A DNA stretch of 7,972 nt. It comes from Acidimicrobiaceae bacterium. Lineage in GTDB: Bacteria; Actinomycetota; Acidimicrobiia; Acidimicrobiales; Ilumatobacteraceae. The notes under the pieces were generated by a model, which did not search any database, had not been told where the DNA came from, and worked only from the letters and a program-made list of their open reading frames with translations. This document shows positions 1 through 6,350 of the stretch, piece by piece. The stretch spans positions 1-7,972 of the forward strand of contig VFMC01000293.1 in assembly GCA_006515795.1 (NCBI GenBank). Direction: 5' to 3'. The first letter of the stretch is position 1. Each line of letters begins with the position of its first letter. Made by a program: the position numbers and the translations under genes.

Positions 1-476
1 CCCACCCCTACCCGGCCATCGTCGTCGACAGCCGCTGGGACCTTGTCGCCGCCAACGCCGCTGCATCGCTGTTCCTCGTCGGCGTCGCCGAACACCTGTT
101 GATCCCGACAGTGAACGTGATCCGGCTCAGCCTCCACGCCGACGGACTCCGCCCACGGGTGGTGAACTTCGACGAGTACGCAGGACACGTCCTGGCCCGA
201 CTGCGGCGTCTCGTCGCCCACAGCCCCGATCCCTCACTGACTGCCCTGCTGGAGGAGTTCGGCGACCTCGACGTGACGGCACCAGAACACGCCGACGGGG
301 TGGTAATGCCATTGGTGCTCGACGTCCACGGGACACCGGTACGGATGTTCACCACGATCGCCACGTTCGGTACGCCTCGCGAGGTCACCCTGTCCGAGCT
401 CGCAATCGAGACCTTCTACCCAGCCGACCCAGCGAGCGCCGCGGCGCTCGCAACATTCCTCTCGATCGACCCGTAG
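1..476 (+). CDS. MmyB-type HTH transcriptional regulator, C-terminal ligand-binding domain (5' end outside window)
   Basis: The reading frame is open from the window edge (first full codon at 3) to TAG at 474-476, so about 157 C-terminal residues are visible. They begin HPYPAIVVDSRWDLVAANAA and continue through VNVIRLSLHADGLRPRVVNF, a DPSLTALLEEF helix and the terminal block FGTPREVTLSELAIETFYPAD. This order is the hallmark of the MmyB-like ligand-binding domain (a PAS-like fold reported to bind fatty-acid-type ligands) that follows an N-terminal Xre/HTH_31 DNA-binding domain in many actinobacterial regulators. The HTH would lie upstream of the window and is not seen. An internal TTG at 99 could be taken as a start, but homology to the domain clearly extends to the window edge, so the gene is truncated by the window, not short. 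It converges on rlmB. The target genes cannot be told from this sequence. Confidence 0.9.
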   Translation, partial: HPYPAIVVDSRWDLVAANAAASLFLVGVAEHLLIPTVNVIRLSLHADGLRPRVVNFDEYAGHVLARLRRLVAHSPDPSLTALLEEFGDLDVTAPEHADGVVMPLVLDVHGTPVRMFTTIATFGTPREVTLSELAIETFYPADPASAAALATFLSIDP

Positions 477-488
477 ACGGACGGGCGG

Positions 489-513
489 GCTGCGACCGGC
501 GGGAGCCGGCAGC
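489..513. terminator. GC-rich hairpin between convergent genes, possible terminator
   Basis: Thirteen bases after the regulator's stop codon, CCGGC (496-500) and GCCGG (505-509) pair around a GGGA loop of GNRA type. The stem can be extended by GCTG (489-492) pairing with CAGC (510-513) across a CGA bulge. No T-tract follows, so it is not a classical intrinsic terminator. Its place just after a stop codon in a convergent region is what suggests transcription termination or transcript-end protection. Confidence 0.35.
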
Positions 514-578
514 GCGGGTTCAGGCGTCGTCGTCGACATCGCTCGTCAACGCAGCGCTGCCCCAGACAACCACCCGCA

Positions 579-596
579 GTTTTCCCGCGGGAAAAC
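579..596. repeat. Perfect 18-bp palindrome in the convergent intergenic region
   Basis: GTTTTCCCGCGGGAAAAC is an uninterrupted inverted repeat with dyad centre between 587 and 588. It lies in the 169-nt gap between the MmyB-type regulator and rlmB. The AT-rich arms flanking a CCCGCGGG core stand out in this GC-rich DNA. The T-run is on the 5' side of the core and the A-run on the 3' side on both strands, the reverse of an intrinsic terminator, so a dimeric protein-binding site is at least as plausible. A smaller perfect palindrome, GCAGCGCTGC, lies at 551-560. Function is unknown. Confidence 0.5.
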
Positions 597-616
597 ACCG
601 CACAACCACCACCGCA

Positions 617-1606
617 CTAACCGACCCGGCGACCGGCGCTTGCGCTCAGCGGCGACGGGCGCGGGCGACCTCGTAGGTGGCCAGCGCCGCGGCTGACGAT
701 CATGTCGCACCGCTCGCGGACCAGTCGCGACAGACCGGCGCCCTCGGCGCCCATGACGATGCAGATCCCCTCGACGGCGAGATCACCGATGTCGAAGAGG
801 TCGCGCTCGGCAGCATCGTCGAGCCCCACCACCCAGATGCCGGCATCCTTCATCGCCGCCAGCGCCGAAGGGAGTCCGGGCACCATCGCCATCGGCACGT
901 GCTCGACGGCGCCGGCTGCGGCCTTGGCCACCGTAGGCGTTACGTGCACGGCCCGGTGCCGCGGCAGCACGACACCCTGCACGCCGGCGCCGTCGCAGCA
1001 CCGCAGCAGCGCACCGAGGTTTCCGGGATCGGTGACACCGTCGACCGCGACGAGGAAGGGCACCACGCCCGGCGTGCGCTTCACCAGGCTGGCCAGCTCC
1101 ACCTCGGGGACACCGTTGGCGTAGGCGATGATGCCCTGTGGCGCCTCGGTGCGCGCCGCCGCTTCGAGCCGCTTGCGAGCCACGTACTGCAGGGGGATCC
1201 GCTCGTGGGCGGCGATGTCGATGATGTCCTGCACGGTCTCGTTGTCGTCGAGATCGGCCGCGACCCAGATCTCGCGCACCCGCCGCCTACCGGCGAGCAG
1301 CAGCTCGCGCACCGCTTGGCGCCCTTCGATCTGTTCACCACCGAGCGTCTTCACCGGCTTGCGCGGCGCCTCGCCGGTGGGCGTGACCTTGCCCGTGCGG
1401 GCAGCACCTCGCGACGCGAACTGCTTCGACGACGACTGCCCGCTGCCCGAACGCGACGAGCCACCCCTCGAACGTTCCGGGACTCGGCTTCCGCCAGACG
1501 ATCGCTGATCGCCCTTGGCCCCTGCCGAAGATGCCTTCGTGCCGCCGGCGCGCGCCGGCTTGGTGCCGCCCGCCTTGCCGCGGCCCTTCGCCGATCCTGG
1601 CTTCAC
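617..1606 (-). CDS. rlmB: 23S rRNA (guanosine-2'-O-)-methyltransferase RlmB/TrmH family, C-terminus frameshifted and catalytic motif 3 missing
   Basis: SPOUT (SpoU/TrmH) 2'-O-methyltransferase, expected to methylate 23S rRNA (G2251 in E. coli). GTG at 1606 is chosen because AAGGAG (1612-1617 on the complement) sits 5 nt upstream and the GTGA overlaps the ispF stop. Residues 1-85 are a basic Gly/Ser/Lys-rich, probably disordered extension. The substrate-binding domain follows from GGEQIEGRQAV (89-99). SPOUT motif 1 is VTDPGNLGALLRCCDGAG (191-208) and motif 2 is VMGAEGAGLSRLVRERCD (284-301). After IVS (303-305) the family expects motif 3, of the type IPMxGxxxSLNxSxA, which closes the knotted AdoMet site. 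It is absent: the frame runs through an unrelated Arg/Gly/Pro-rich tail to a stop at 617. The expected C-terminus, AAALATYEVARARRR then TGA (646-648), is present in another frame from about 693. So about 40-50 nt appear lost at about 690-697. Probably inactive if the sequence is correct. This is the third gene of ispD-ispF-rlmB. Confidence 0.85.
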   Translation of the reverse strand: MKPGSAKGRGKAGGTKPARAGGTKASSAGAKGDQRSSGGSRVPERSRGGSSRSGSGQSSSKQFASRGAARTGKVTPTGEAPRKPVKTLGGEQIEGRQAVRELLLAGRRRVREIWVAADLDDNETVQDIIDIAAHERIPLQYVARKRLEAAARTEAPQGIIAYANGVPEVELASLVKRTPGVVPFLVAVDGVTDPGNLGALLRCCDGAGVQGVVLPRHRAVHVTPTVAKAAAGAVEHVPMAMVPGLPSALAAMKDAGIWVVGLDDAAERDLFDIGDLAVEGICIVMGAEGAGLSRLVRERCDMIVSRGAGHLRGRPRPSPLSASAGRRVG

Positions 1607-2088
1607 GTCGACTCCTTCGTGATCACGGCAACCGCCCAACAGGCGATTCCCTCCCGCCGGCCGAGCGCGCCGATGCCTTCGGCGCGCCTACCCTTCACCG
1701 TCACCGGAGCCCCGGCCGCGGCGCTGAGCCGCTGCTGCATCTCGATCCGGCGCGGCGCGAGCTTGGGCACCTCGCACACGACCGAGCAGTCGACGTTGCC
1801 AACCTGCCAGCCATCCGCCGCGACCAGCCGGGCCACCTCGGCGAGCAGGACCAACGAGTCGACACCCTCCCACCGCGGATCGGTGTCGGGGAAGTGCTGC
1901 CCGATGTCGCCCAGGCCGGCGGCCCCGAGCAAGGCGTCGGCGGCACAATGGGCGATCACATCGGCATCGCTGTGCCCGACGAGGCCGGCGACGTCGGGGA
2001 AGTGCACGCCGCCGAGCACGAGCCGGCGCGCCGGATCGTCGCTGAAGCGATGGATGTCGAAACCCTGGCCGACGCGCACGTTCAACAT
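1603..2088 (-). CDS. ispF: 2-C-methyl-D-erythritol 2,4-cyclodiphosphate synthase
   Basis: IspF cyclises CDP-methylerythritol 2-phosphate to MEcPP with release of CMP, the fifth step of the MEP isoprenoid pathway, in the cytosol as a trimer. The protein has 161 residues, the usual size. Visible motifs are GFDIHRF (9-15), giving zinc ligands D11 and H13; GHSDADVIAHC (38-48), giving H47 as third ligand; DIGQHFPDTDP (61-71); and the C-terminal GRREGIACWAV (143-153). E137 aligns with the magnesium-ligand Glu. The segment before it reads VKGRRAE (131-137) where E. coli has VKATTTE, so the Thr that contacts the CDP phosphate is replaced. This may be a clade variant, since all metal ligands are kept. 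The ATG at 2088 is 4 nt after the ispD stop, with AAGGTGA just upstream as ribosome-binding site. Its TGA overlaps the rlmB GTG, implying translational coupling. Confidence 0.96.
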   Translation of the reverse strand: MLNVRVGQGFDIHRFSDDPARRLVLGGVHFPDVAGLVGHSDADVIAHCAADALLGAAGLGDIGQHFPDTDPRWEGVDSLVLLAEVARLVAADGWQVGNVDCSVVCEVPKLAPRRIEMQQRLSAAAGAPVTVKGRRAEGIGALGRREGIACWAVAVITKEST

Positions 2089-2092
2089 GAGG

Positions 2093-2737
2093 TCACCTTG
2101 CCCGCGCCCATTCGAGGTCGGCCGGGTGCGTGATCTTGCGGTTGTCCGGTTGTCCGGCGACGACGCGCACCCGACAGCCGATCGCCTCTACGAGCGCTGC
2201 GTCGTCGGTGCCCTCGACCCGACCTCGATGTGCCTCGCGGAGCACCGCGGCACGGAACGCCTGCGGGGTCTGCACGGCAACGAGCGACTCGCGCCGCGGC
2301 GTGGAGGCCACCACTCCCTGGCCGTCGACGATCTTGATGGTGTCGGTGACCGGCACGCCGGGAACGACGGCGTCGGCCCCGGCCGCGACGGCCCCGATCA
2401 CCGATTGATACAGCTCGACGGTCGCGAACGGGCGGGCCGCGTCGTGGACGCACACGATCGTGGCATCGGCGGGCACGGCCGCGAGTCCACAGCGCACCGA
2501 TTCGCTGCGCGTGGCTCCGCCCGCCACGGCAGTGCGACCCGACAACGACTCGGCGGGCACGTCGGCTTCGGGTACGACGACCACGACGCGCGTGCCGGCG
2601 AGCGCGGCTGTAGCGACGGATCGGTCGATCATCCTGATGTCGCCGATCAGCTCGTACTGCTTCGGTCGGCCGAATCGCGCACCACTGCCGCCGGCGACGA
2701 CGATGGTCCACACATTCTCCGGCTCGGCGAGAGGCAC
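2093..2737 (-). CDS. ispD: 2-C-methyl-D-erythritol 4-phosphate cytidylyltransferase
   Basis: IspD couples CTP to 2-C-methylerythritol 4-phosphate, giving CDP-ME and pyrophosphate (third MEP-pathway step). Numbered from GTG 2737 (214 residues), the nucleotide-binding loop is GGSGARFGRPKQY (16-28), followed by GGATRSESVRCGL (73-85), HDAARPF (98-104), TDTIK (131-135), TPQAF (157-161), TDDAALVE (177-184) and KITHPADLEWA (201-211). All expected IspD blocks are present in order. The start is uncertain. GTG 2737 lies 8 nt after a TACCCT -10-like box, fitting a leaderless transcript. GTG 2713 (206 residues, starting at the family-typical VWTIVVAGGSG) has GGAG 3 nt upstream. The frame stays open upstream into the divergent crp-like gene, but that extension has no IspD similarity. 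First gene of the ispD-ispF-rlmB run; in mycobacteria these genes are also neighbours, with cysS between ispF and the methyltransferase, which is absent here. Confidence 0.94.
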   Translation of the reverse strand: MPLAEPENVWTIVVAGGSGARFGRPKQYELIGDIRMIDRSVATAALAGTRVVVVVPEADVPAESLSGRTAVAGGATRSESVRCGLAAVPADATIVCVHDAARPFATVELYQSVIGAVAAGADAVVPGVPVTDTIKIVDGQGVVASTPRRESLVAVQTPQAFRAAVLREAHRGRVEGTDDAALVEAIGCRVRVVAGQPDNRKITHPADLEWARAR

Positions 2738-2745
2738 GACGATGC

Positions 2746-2751
2746 AGGGTA
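2746..2751 (-). promoter_or_regulatory. Predicted -10 box of ispD (leaderless)
   Basis: Read on the minus strand this is TACCCT, matching TAnnnT, with 8 nt between it and GTG 2737. No convincing -35 is seen. The spacing places the transcript start at or within about 2 nt of the start codon, as in actinobacterial leaderless mRNAs. Confidence 0.35.
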
Positions 2752-2752
2752 G

Positions 2753-2758
2753 TACGGT
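2753..2758 (+). promoter_or_regulatory. Predicted -10 box of the crp-like gene (leaderless)
   Basis: TACGGT matches TAnnnT and ends 9 nt before the ATG at 2768. No Shine-Dalgarno sequence precedes that ATG, which supports leaderless expression. It is separated by a single base from the opposing -10 box of ispD. Confidence 0.4.
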
Positions 2759-2767
2759 GATCCCCGC

Positions 2768-3430
2768 ATGGCTCACGAGGAACTTCTCGCTTCGTCCGAA
2801 TTCTTCGCCGCCGCAGCGCCCGATGTGATCGCCACCATCGCCGCGAGCGGCCACGAACGCACACTGGTCCGAGGAGATGTCCTCTTCAGGGAGGGCGACG
2901 CCGCCGATGCGTTGTACGTCGTCACGCGGGGCCGACTGGCGATGGCCATCGCCAACCCGATCGACAACCGCGAGACCGTCGTGTCGCTGATGGAACATGG
3001 CGACCTGTTCGGTGAGATGGCGATGCTCGACGACGGCGCACGGTCGGCGATGGCCCGCGCCCTCGAACCGTCGACGGTGCTGTCGATCCCATACGAGAGC
3101 GTGCTCACCTTCTTCCGTCAGCAACCCGAACTGCTGTGGGGCGTCACCCGGCTCCTCGCCCGACGCCTTCGGGTGATGGACGAGATCCTCGCCGACAGCG
3201 TGTTCCTCGACGTGACCGGTCGCACGGCAAAGCGTCTGCTGGAGCTCTCGGAGGGGGCCGACGAGTTCACCCTGCCGATCACCCAGGAGGAGCTCGCCGG
3301 AATGGTGGGCGCGTCACGCGAACGGGTGAACAAGGCGATCGCCAGCTTCATCCGCCTCGGCTGGATCGATCAGCACGAGCGTCGGTACACGATCATCAAG
3401 CGGTCGAGCCTCGAGATCCGCGCCCGCTGA
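2768..3430 (+). CDS. Crp/Fnr-family cyclic-nucleotide-type transcriptional regulator
   Basis: The 220-residue protein has the full Crp layout. An N-terminal cyclic-nucleotide-binding beta-roll (about 10-115) includes RGDVLFREGDAADALYVVTRGRL (35-57). A phosphate-binding cassette FGEMAMLDDGARSAMA (81-96) keeps the G82-E83 and R92-S93 positions that hold cAMP in E. coli CRP. A long dimerisation helix (about 112-142) follows, then a winged HTH, ITQEELAGMVGASRERVNKAI (171-191), with recognition helix around SRERVNKA. The HTH closely resembles actinobacterial GlxR/Cmr-type regulators, which recognise TGTGA-like half-sites. No Fe-S cysteine cluster is present, so it is not Fnr-like. Binding of cAMP is inferred from the cassette, not shown. 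It is divergent from ispD with only 30 nt between start codons, so autoregulation that also affects ispD is possible, but I see no clear palindromic Crp site there. Confidence 0.92.
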   Translation: MAHEELLASSEFFAAAAPDVIATIAASGHERTLVRGDVLFREGDAADALYVVTRGRLAMAIANPIDNRETVVSLMEHGDLFGEMAMLDDGARSAMARALEPSTVLSIPYESVLTFFRQQPELLWGVTRLLARRLRVMDEILADSVFLDVTGRTAKRLLELSEGADEFTLPITQEELAGMVGASRERVNKAIASFIRLGWIDQHERRYTIIKRSSLEIRAR

Positions 3431-3435
3431 GGGCG
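3421..3435. terminator. Small hairpin over the crp-like stop codon, weak terminator candidate
   Basis: CGCCC (3421-3425) and GGGCG (3431-3435) flank a 5-nt loop that contains the TGA stop. The crp-like gene and the dienelactone hydrolase gene converge here with 22 nt between their stop codons. There is no T-tract, so this is only a candidate for bidirectional termination. Confidence 0.2.
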
Positions 3436-3452
3436 ACCGCCGACCACTCCGC

Positions 3453-4007
3453 TCAACCGGTGAGCCACTCCCGCGCCAGCCGGAACGCCTCGGCCGCGTC
3501 GCCGGGTCGGTGCGCCGGACGCGCCGGGTCGTGGGCGAATCCGTGCTCGGCTTCGGGGAACCTCGCGACGTTGACGCCCTTGGCTTCGAGAGCATCGACG
3601 TCGGCAGGTGGCGTGTAGGGATCGAGCTCGCCGATGATCGCCAGCACCCGACCGGCGTTCGCGGCCAGGTGCTCCAACGGTTCGCCCTGGGTGGGGCTGC
3701 GCCACGCCTCGGGAACACGGATCATCCCGTAGAAGCTCACGATGCGGTCGAACCGATCGGAGCGGCTTGCCTTGTGGCAGGACGCGACCGCGGCGGACCG
3801 GGGCCCGATGTCGGCCGAGAGGTCGCGTCCGGGGAACGGCTCGACCGCGCAGACCCCCATCGACCACTCCGCGGCGAGTCGGGCGACCAGATCGTCGTAC
3901 AGCGGCCGAAGCCCGAAGATGTCGGGAGCGATGACGAGCCCCATGGTGGGCGACGACGCGCTCACGCACATCTCGGCCGGCGATCCGCTGGGCAGGATGA
4001 TCCTCAC
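3453..4007 (-). CDS. Dienelactone hydrolase family protein with nucleophile-elbow region deleted
   Basis: This is an alpha/beta-hydrolase of the dienelactone hydrolase (carboxymethylenebutenolidase-like) family. The N-terminal part has GLVIAPDIFGLRPLYDDLVARL (23-44) and CAVEPFPGRDL (53-63). The C-terminal part has FDRIVSFYGMIRVPEAW (86-102), the catalytic Asp block IIGELDPYTPPADVDALEAKG (124-144, D129) and the catalytic His block PEAEHGFAHDP (151-161, H155). Family members carry 35-45 more residues between PFPGxDL and the FDRxVxFYGM strand, including the nucleophile motif GFCMGG. Here SAAVAS (71-76) runs straight into CHKASRSDRFDR with the frame preserved. At 184 residues it is correspondingly shorter than the usual 220-250. 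C77 is not in an elbow context, so the product should be catalytically dead if the sequence is right. GTG 4007 is preferred because MRIILPSGSPA resembles homologue N-termini; ATG 3971 is an alternative. It starts 24 nt after the permease stop, so it is probably co-transcribed with the ABC genes. Confidence 0.85.
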   Translation of the reverse strand: MRIILPSGSPAEMCVSASSPTMGLVIAPDIFGLRPLYDDLVARLAAEWSMGVCAVEPFPGRDLSADIGPRSAAVASCHKASRSDRFDRIVSFYGMIRVPEAWRSPTQGEPLEHLAANAGRVLAIIGELDPYTPPADVDALEAKGVNVARFPEAEHGFAHDPARPAHRPGDAAEAFRLAREWLTG

Positions 4008-4031
4008 GGTCGAGCGCTCACGTGTCGCCGC

Positions 4032-4790
4032 TCATGCGTCACGCCGGCTGGTGAGGAGTGCGCCGACTCCGGCCACCACCGCAGTGACGGCGAAGAAGTA
4101 CAACCCACCGAGCACTCGCCCCAGCGACTCGCTGGTGGACGCACCATCCGGATTGCCCAAGTTGATCCCGGCGTTGTATGGAAGCCACTTGAAGGGATGG
4201 TCGACCCTGGCCACGGCAAGCACGGTGGCGATGAGACCCTCGGCCACGAGAGGCCACAGCAACAGCAGGGCAACAGCAACGGGCGTGCTGCGAACCAGCA
4301 GGCCAAGGCCGTAGCCGAGCAGCGACACGATCGCCGCGAAGATGATCACGCCGACGAGCCCACCCTTGGCGCTGCCAGCCGCTGACAGCGAGATGTCACC
4401 GCCTCGCGAGTTCATCACCGCTGCACCGATGCCGAAGCAGAGCACCACAACGGTCGCCTCCACCAAGATCGCCACCGCCACGGTGACGATCGCCTTGGCG
4501 ACGATCACGCGGCTTCGCCGAGGGGTGGCCGCAAAGGTGGGCCGGATGGTGCCAAAGGCGAACTCGGAGGCGATGCCAACGGCACCGATGACGCCGAGCA
4601 GCATTCCAGTGATCACCGATGTGCCGGCCACCAGCCCGACCAAATTCCGCGAATTCACGTCGTGGAGGTCGCTCAGCGTCGCGGTGAGCACGGTGATGAT
4701 GAGCGGGAACGCAACCGCGACGATCGCCAGAACCGCGTTCATCCTGACCGTGCGCAGCTTGATCAGTTCGCTTCGGAGCACGTTGATCAC
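4032..4790 (-). CDS. ABC-2 type transporter permease
   Basis: A 252-residue integral membrane protein with about six hydrophobic segments (roughly 18-38, 50-75, 98-125, 145-167, 170-194, 227-247). The N-terminus MINVLRSELIKLRTVR is the amphipathic start typical of actinobacterial ABC-2 permeases. The conserved cytoplasmic block SEFAFGTIRPTFAATPRRSR (75-94) is characteristic of that family. Its GTG start overlaps the ATPase TGA as GTGA, so the two are translationally coupled and should form one transporter, presumably as a homodimer of each subunit. ABC-2 permeases of this kind usually export drugs, lipids or peptides; the substrate here is not evident. Length and motif order look intact. Confidence 0.92.
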   Translation of the reverse strand: MINVLRSELIKLRTVRMNAVLAIVAVAFPLIITVLTATLSDLHDVNSRNLVGLVAGTSVITGMLLGVIGAVGIASEFAFGTIRPTFAATPRRSRVIVAKAIVTVAVAILVEATVVVLCFGIGAAVMNSRGGDISLSAAGSAKGGLVGVIIFAAIVSLLGYGLGLLVRSTPVAVALLLLWPLVAEGLIATVLAVARVDHPFKWLPYNAGINLGNPDGASTSESLGRVLGGLYFFAVTAVVAGVGALLTSRRDA

Positions 4791-5698
4791 AACGCACCCG
4801 CCTGATACTCCTGCACCGACGCCGTGGCCTTGAGGAACGCGTCCTCGAGCGATCCGGTCTGCACCGACAGCTCGTGGAGCACCACTCCCAGACGGGCGGC
4901 GAGCTCGCCGACCTCGGGGGCGGTGGCGTGGTGCACGTCGACGGTGTCATCGCCGACGTAGTCCACCGTCGCACCACCGCCGCGCAGCGGTTCGACGAGG
5001 TTGGCGACTCGCGGGCTCTTCACCCGCACCCACTGGTCGCCGAACTTGGCGACGAACTGATCGACGGTGCACTCCTCCACGAGCTGGCCCTGGCCGATGA
5101 CGACCAGAGAGCTCGCCATCAAGGCCATCTCCGACAGCAGGTGACTGCTCACAAGTACCGTCTTGCCCTGGCTGGCGAGGTGCACCAGCACGTCGCGGAT
5201 CCAGCGGATGCCCTCGGGATCGAGGCCGTTGGCCGGTTCGTCGAGGATCACCGTGCGCGGGTCGCCGAGCAGCACGCCGGCGAGCCCGAGGCGCTGGCGC
5301 ATGCCCAGCGAGTAGGTCTTCAGGCGCTTGCCGCCGACCGCAGCCAGACCGACGACCTCGAGCACCTCGTCGACTCGCTTGCCGGGCAAACCGTTCGAAG
5401 CCGCCAGCCAGCGCAGGTGGTTGCGGCCCGATCGACCGGGATGCACGTAGCCGGCATCGAGCAGCGCACCGACCTCGTGCAGTGGCTTGACCAGTGCCGA
5501 ATAGGGCTTGCCGTCGAACAACGCCCCACCGGCATCGGCTCGGTCGAGGGCGAGCATGCAGCGCATGGTGGTGCTCTTGCCGGAGCCGTTGGGACCGAGA
5601 AAGCCGGTGACCACGCCTGGAGCGACCTGGAAGCTGAGGTTGGACACTGCCACCTTGCGACCGAAGCGCTTGGTGAGCCCGCTGACGGTGATGGTCAT
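4787..5698 (-). CDS. ABC transporter ATP-binding protein (DrrA/BcrA-like exporter type)
   Basis: A 303-residue ATPase with Walker A GPNGSGKST (35-43), signature YSLGMRQRLGLA (129-140), Walker B TVILDEPANGLDPEG (149-163) and the H-loop VSSHLLSE (183-190, H186). The Q-loop region reads EVGALLDAGYVHPGRSGRNHLRWLA (75-99), a form common in DrrA/BcrA-type exporters, in which the usual Gln is not obvious. After the nucleotide-binding domain, residues 215-300 form the extra C-terminal domain of this family, ending in SLEDAFLKATAS. ATG 5698 is chosen because MTITVSGLTKRFG is the family-typical start; an in-frame upstream extension to 5749 would overlap the preceding gene and adds only Ser/Arg residues. 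Only 10 nt separate it from the substrate-binding protein stop, with a weak GGGG ribosome-binding site. It energises the permease encoded next. Confidence 0.95.
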   Translation of the reverse strand: MTITVSGLTKRFGRKVAVSNLSFQVAPGVVTGFLGPNGSGKSTTMRCMLALDRADAGGALFDGKPYSALVKPLHEVGALLDAGYVHPGRSGRNHLRWLAASNGLPGKRVDEVLEVVGLAAVGGKRLKTYSLGMRQRLGLAGVLLGDPRTVILDEPANGLDPEGIRWIRDVLVHLASQGKTVLVSSHLLSEMALMASSLVVIGQGQLVEECTVDQFVAKFGDQWVRVKSPRVANLVEPLRGGGATVDYVGDDTVDVHHATAPEVGELAARLGVVLHELSVQTGSLEDAFLKATASVQEYQAGAL

Positions 5699-5708
5699 CG
5701 GACCCCGA

Positions 5709-6350
5709 TCACTGGGCCGGCGCCTGCGACTCGAGGAACTGCTTGGCAATCACGTCGTACGACTGATCACCGACGGCGAGCTTCACCAGCAGTGCCCGTA
5801 GCACATCGGTGGTGATCGTGGCGTTGAGCTGGGTGACCACGGCGACCACGTCGGGTGTGGCCGCGGCGGTCGTCATCAGTGGCACGACGACGTCGAGCGG
5901 GAACGCAGTCTTGTCGTCGTCGAGGGCGATGAGCCCGTCGACTGTGATCGTCGCCCACGTCTGCGGGGCGATGGCGCAGTCGATCGTGCCATCGGCGAGC
6001 TTGGTGGAGAGCTGCGAACCGCCGGCACCGCCGGCACCCACTGCGGCGTCATCGACCGGCACGAAGGTGAACTCGACCTCGTAGGCCGCGTCGAGCGCGG
6101 CCAAGCCGAACAGCTCGGCCGTCTCGAAAGCGGCCGGCCCACCGAGGGTGACGTCGGCGACGACCCCGGCGAGATCGCTCACCGTCTTCAGCGAGTGCTC
6201 CCCGACCGCAGCCTGGCTGCACGCCACCACCGTTGTGCCCTCGGCTGCGGTTGCCGGACCAGCCGTCAGGGTGGCCGGCAGCGCGGTTCTCAACGCAGCA
6301 AGCTGATCATCGACGGTGACGGCGGTGACGGAGCTGCCGGCGGTAGTGAG
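5709..6350 (-). pseudogene. Glycine betaine/OpuAC-type substrate-binding protein, 3' part after frameshift
   Basis: This frame carries the C-terminal two thirds of a periplasmic-type binding protein. It has VTVDDQLAALRTALPATLTAG, which aligns with the (Y/Q)xxLxxALP helix of ProX/OpuAC proteins. Then come TTVVACSQAAVGEHSLKTVSDLAG, like the KNAFVVTxxxAxxxxLxxISDLA block, LADGTIDCAIAP, and the final LVKLAVGDQSYDVIAKQFL before TGA at 5709-5711. It has no lipobox or plausible start of its own. The matching N-terminus lies in a different frame just upstream (6615 to about 6355), so the two are one broken gene. The frame is open up to GTG 6530, but that stretch has no family similarity. The gene lies 10 nt upstream of an exporter-type ABC ATPase. 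The ligand (betaine, choline or other quaternary amine) is only inferred from the family. Confidence 0.75.

Noticed and set aside
677..2752. A 691-codon open frame on the + strand, antisense to rlmB, ispF and ispD.
   Set aside because: Its product is His/Arg/Gly-rich low-complexity sequence without family motifs, and it lies opposite three well-supported genes. Long antisense frames are expected from high-GC third-position bias.
2757..2777. GTGA ... TCAC arms spanning the crp-like start codon, considered as a Crp/GlxR operator.
   Set aside because: The arms are separated by 12 nt, not the roughly 6 nt of the TGTGA-N6-TCACA consensus, so autoregulation by this site is not supported.
3769..3791. 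C77 of the hydrolase (SCHKAS) as a surviving catalytic Cys.
   Set aside because: It lacks the G-x-C-x-G-G elbow and falls where family members already have the helix after the elbow.
4012..4019. GAGCGCTC palindrome in the gap between permease and hydrolase, considered as an operator or terminator.
   Set aside because: Only 8 bp, no loop or T-tract, and within an apparently co-transcribed gap; such short GC palindromes are expected by chance here.
3510..4385. A 291-codon + strand open frame opposite the hydrolase and permease.
   Set aside because: Low-complexity translation opposite two genes with recognisable families; no ribosome-binding site or motif.
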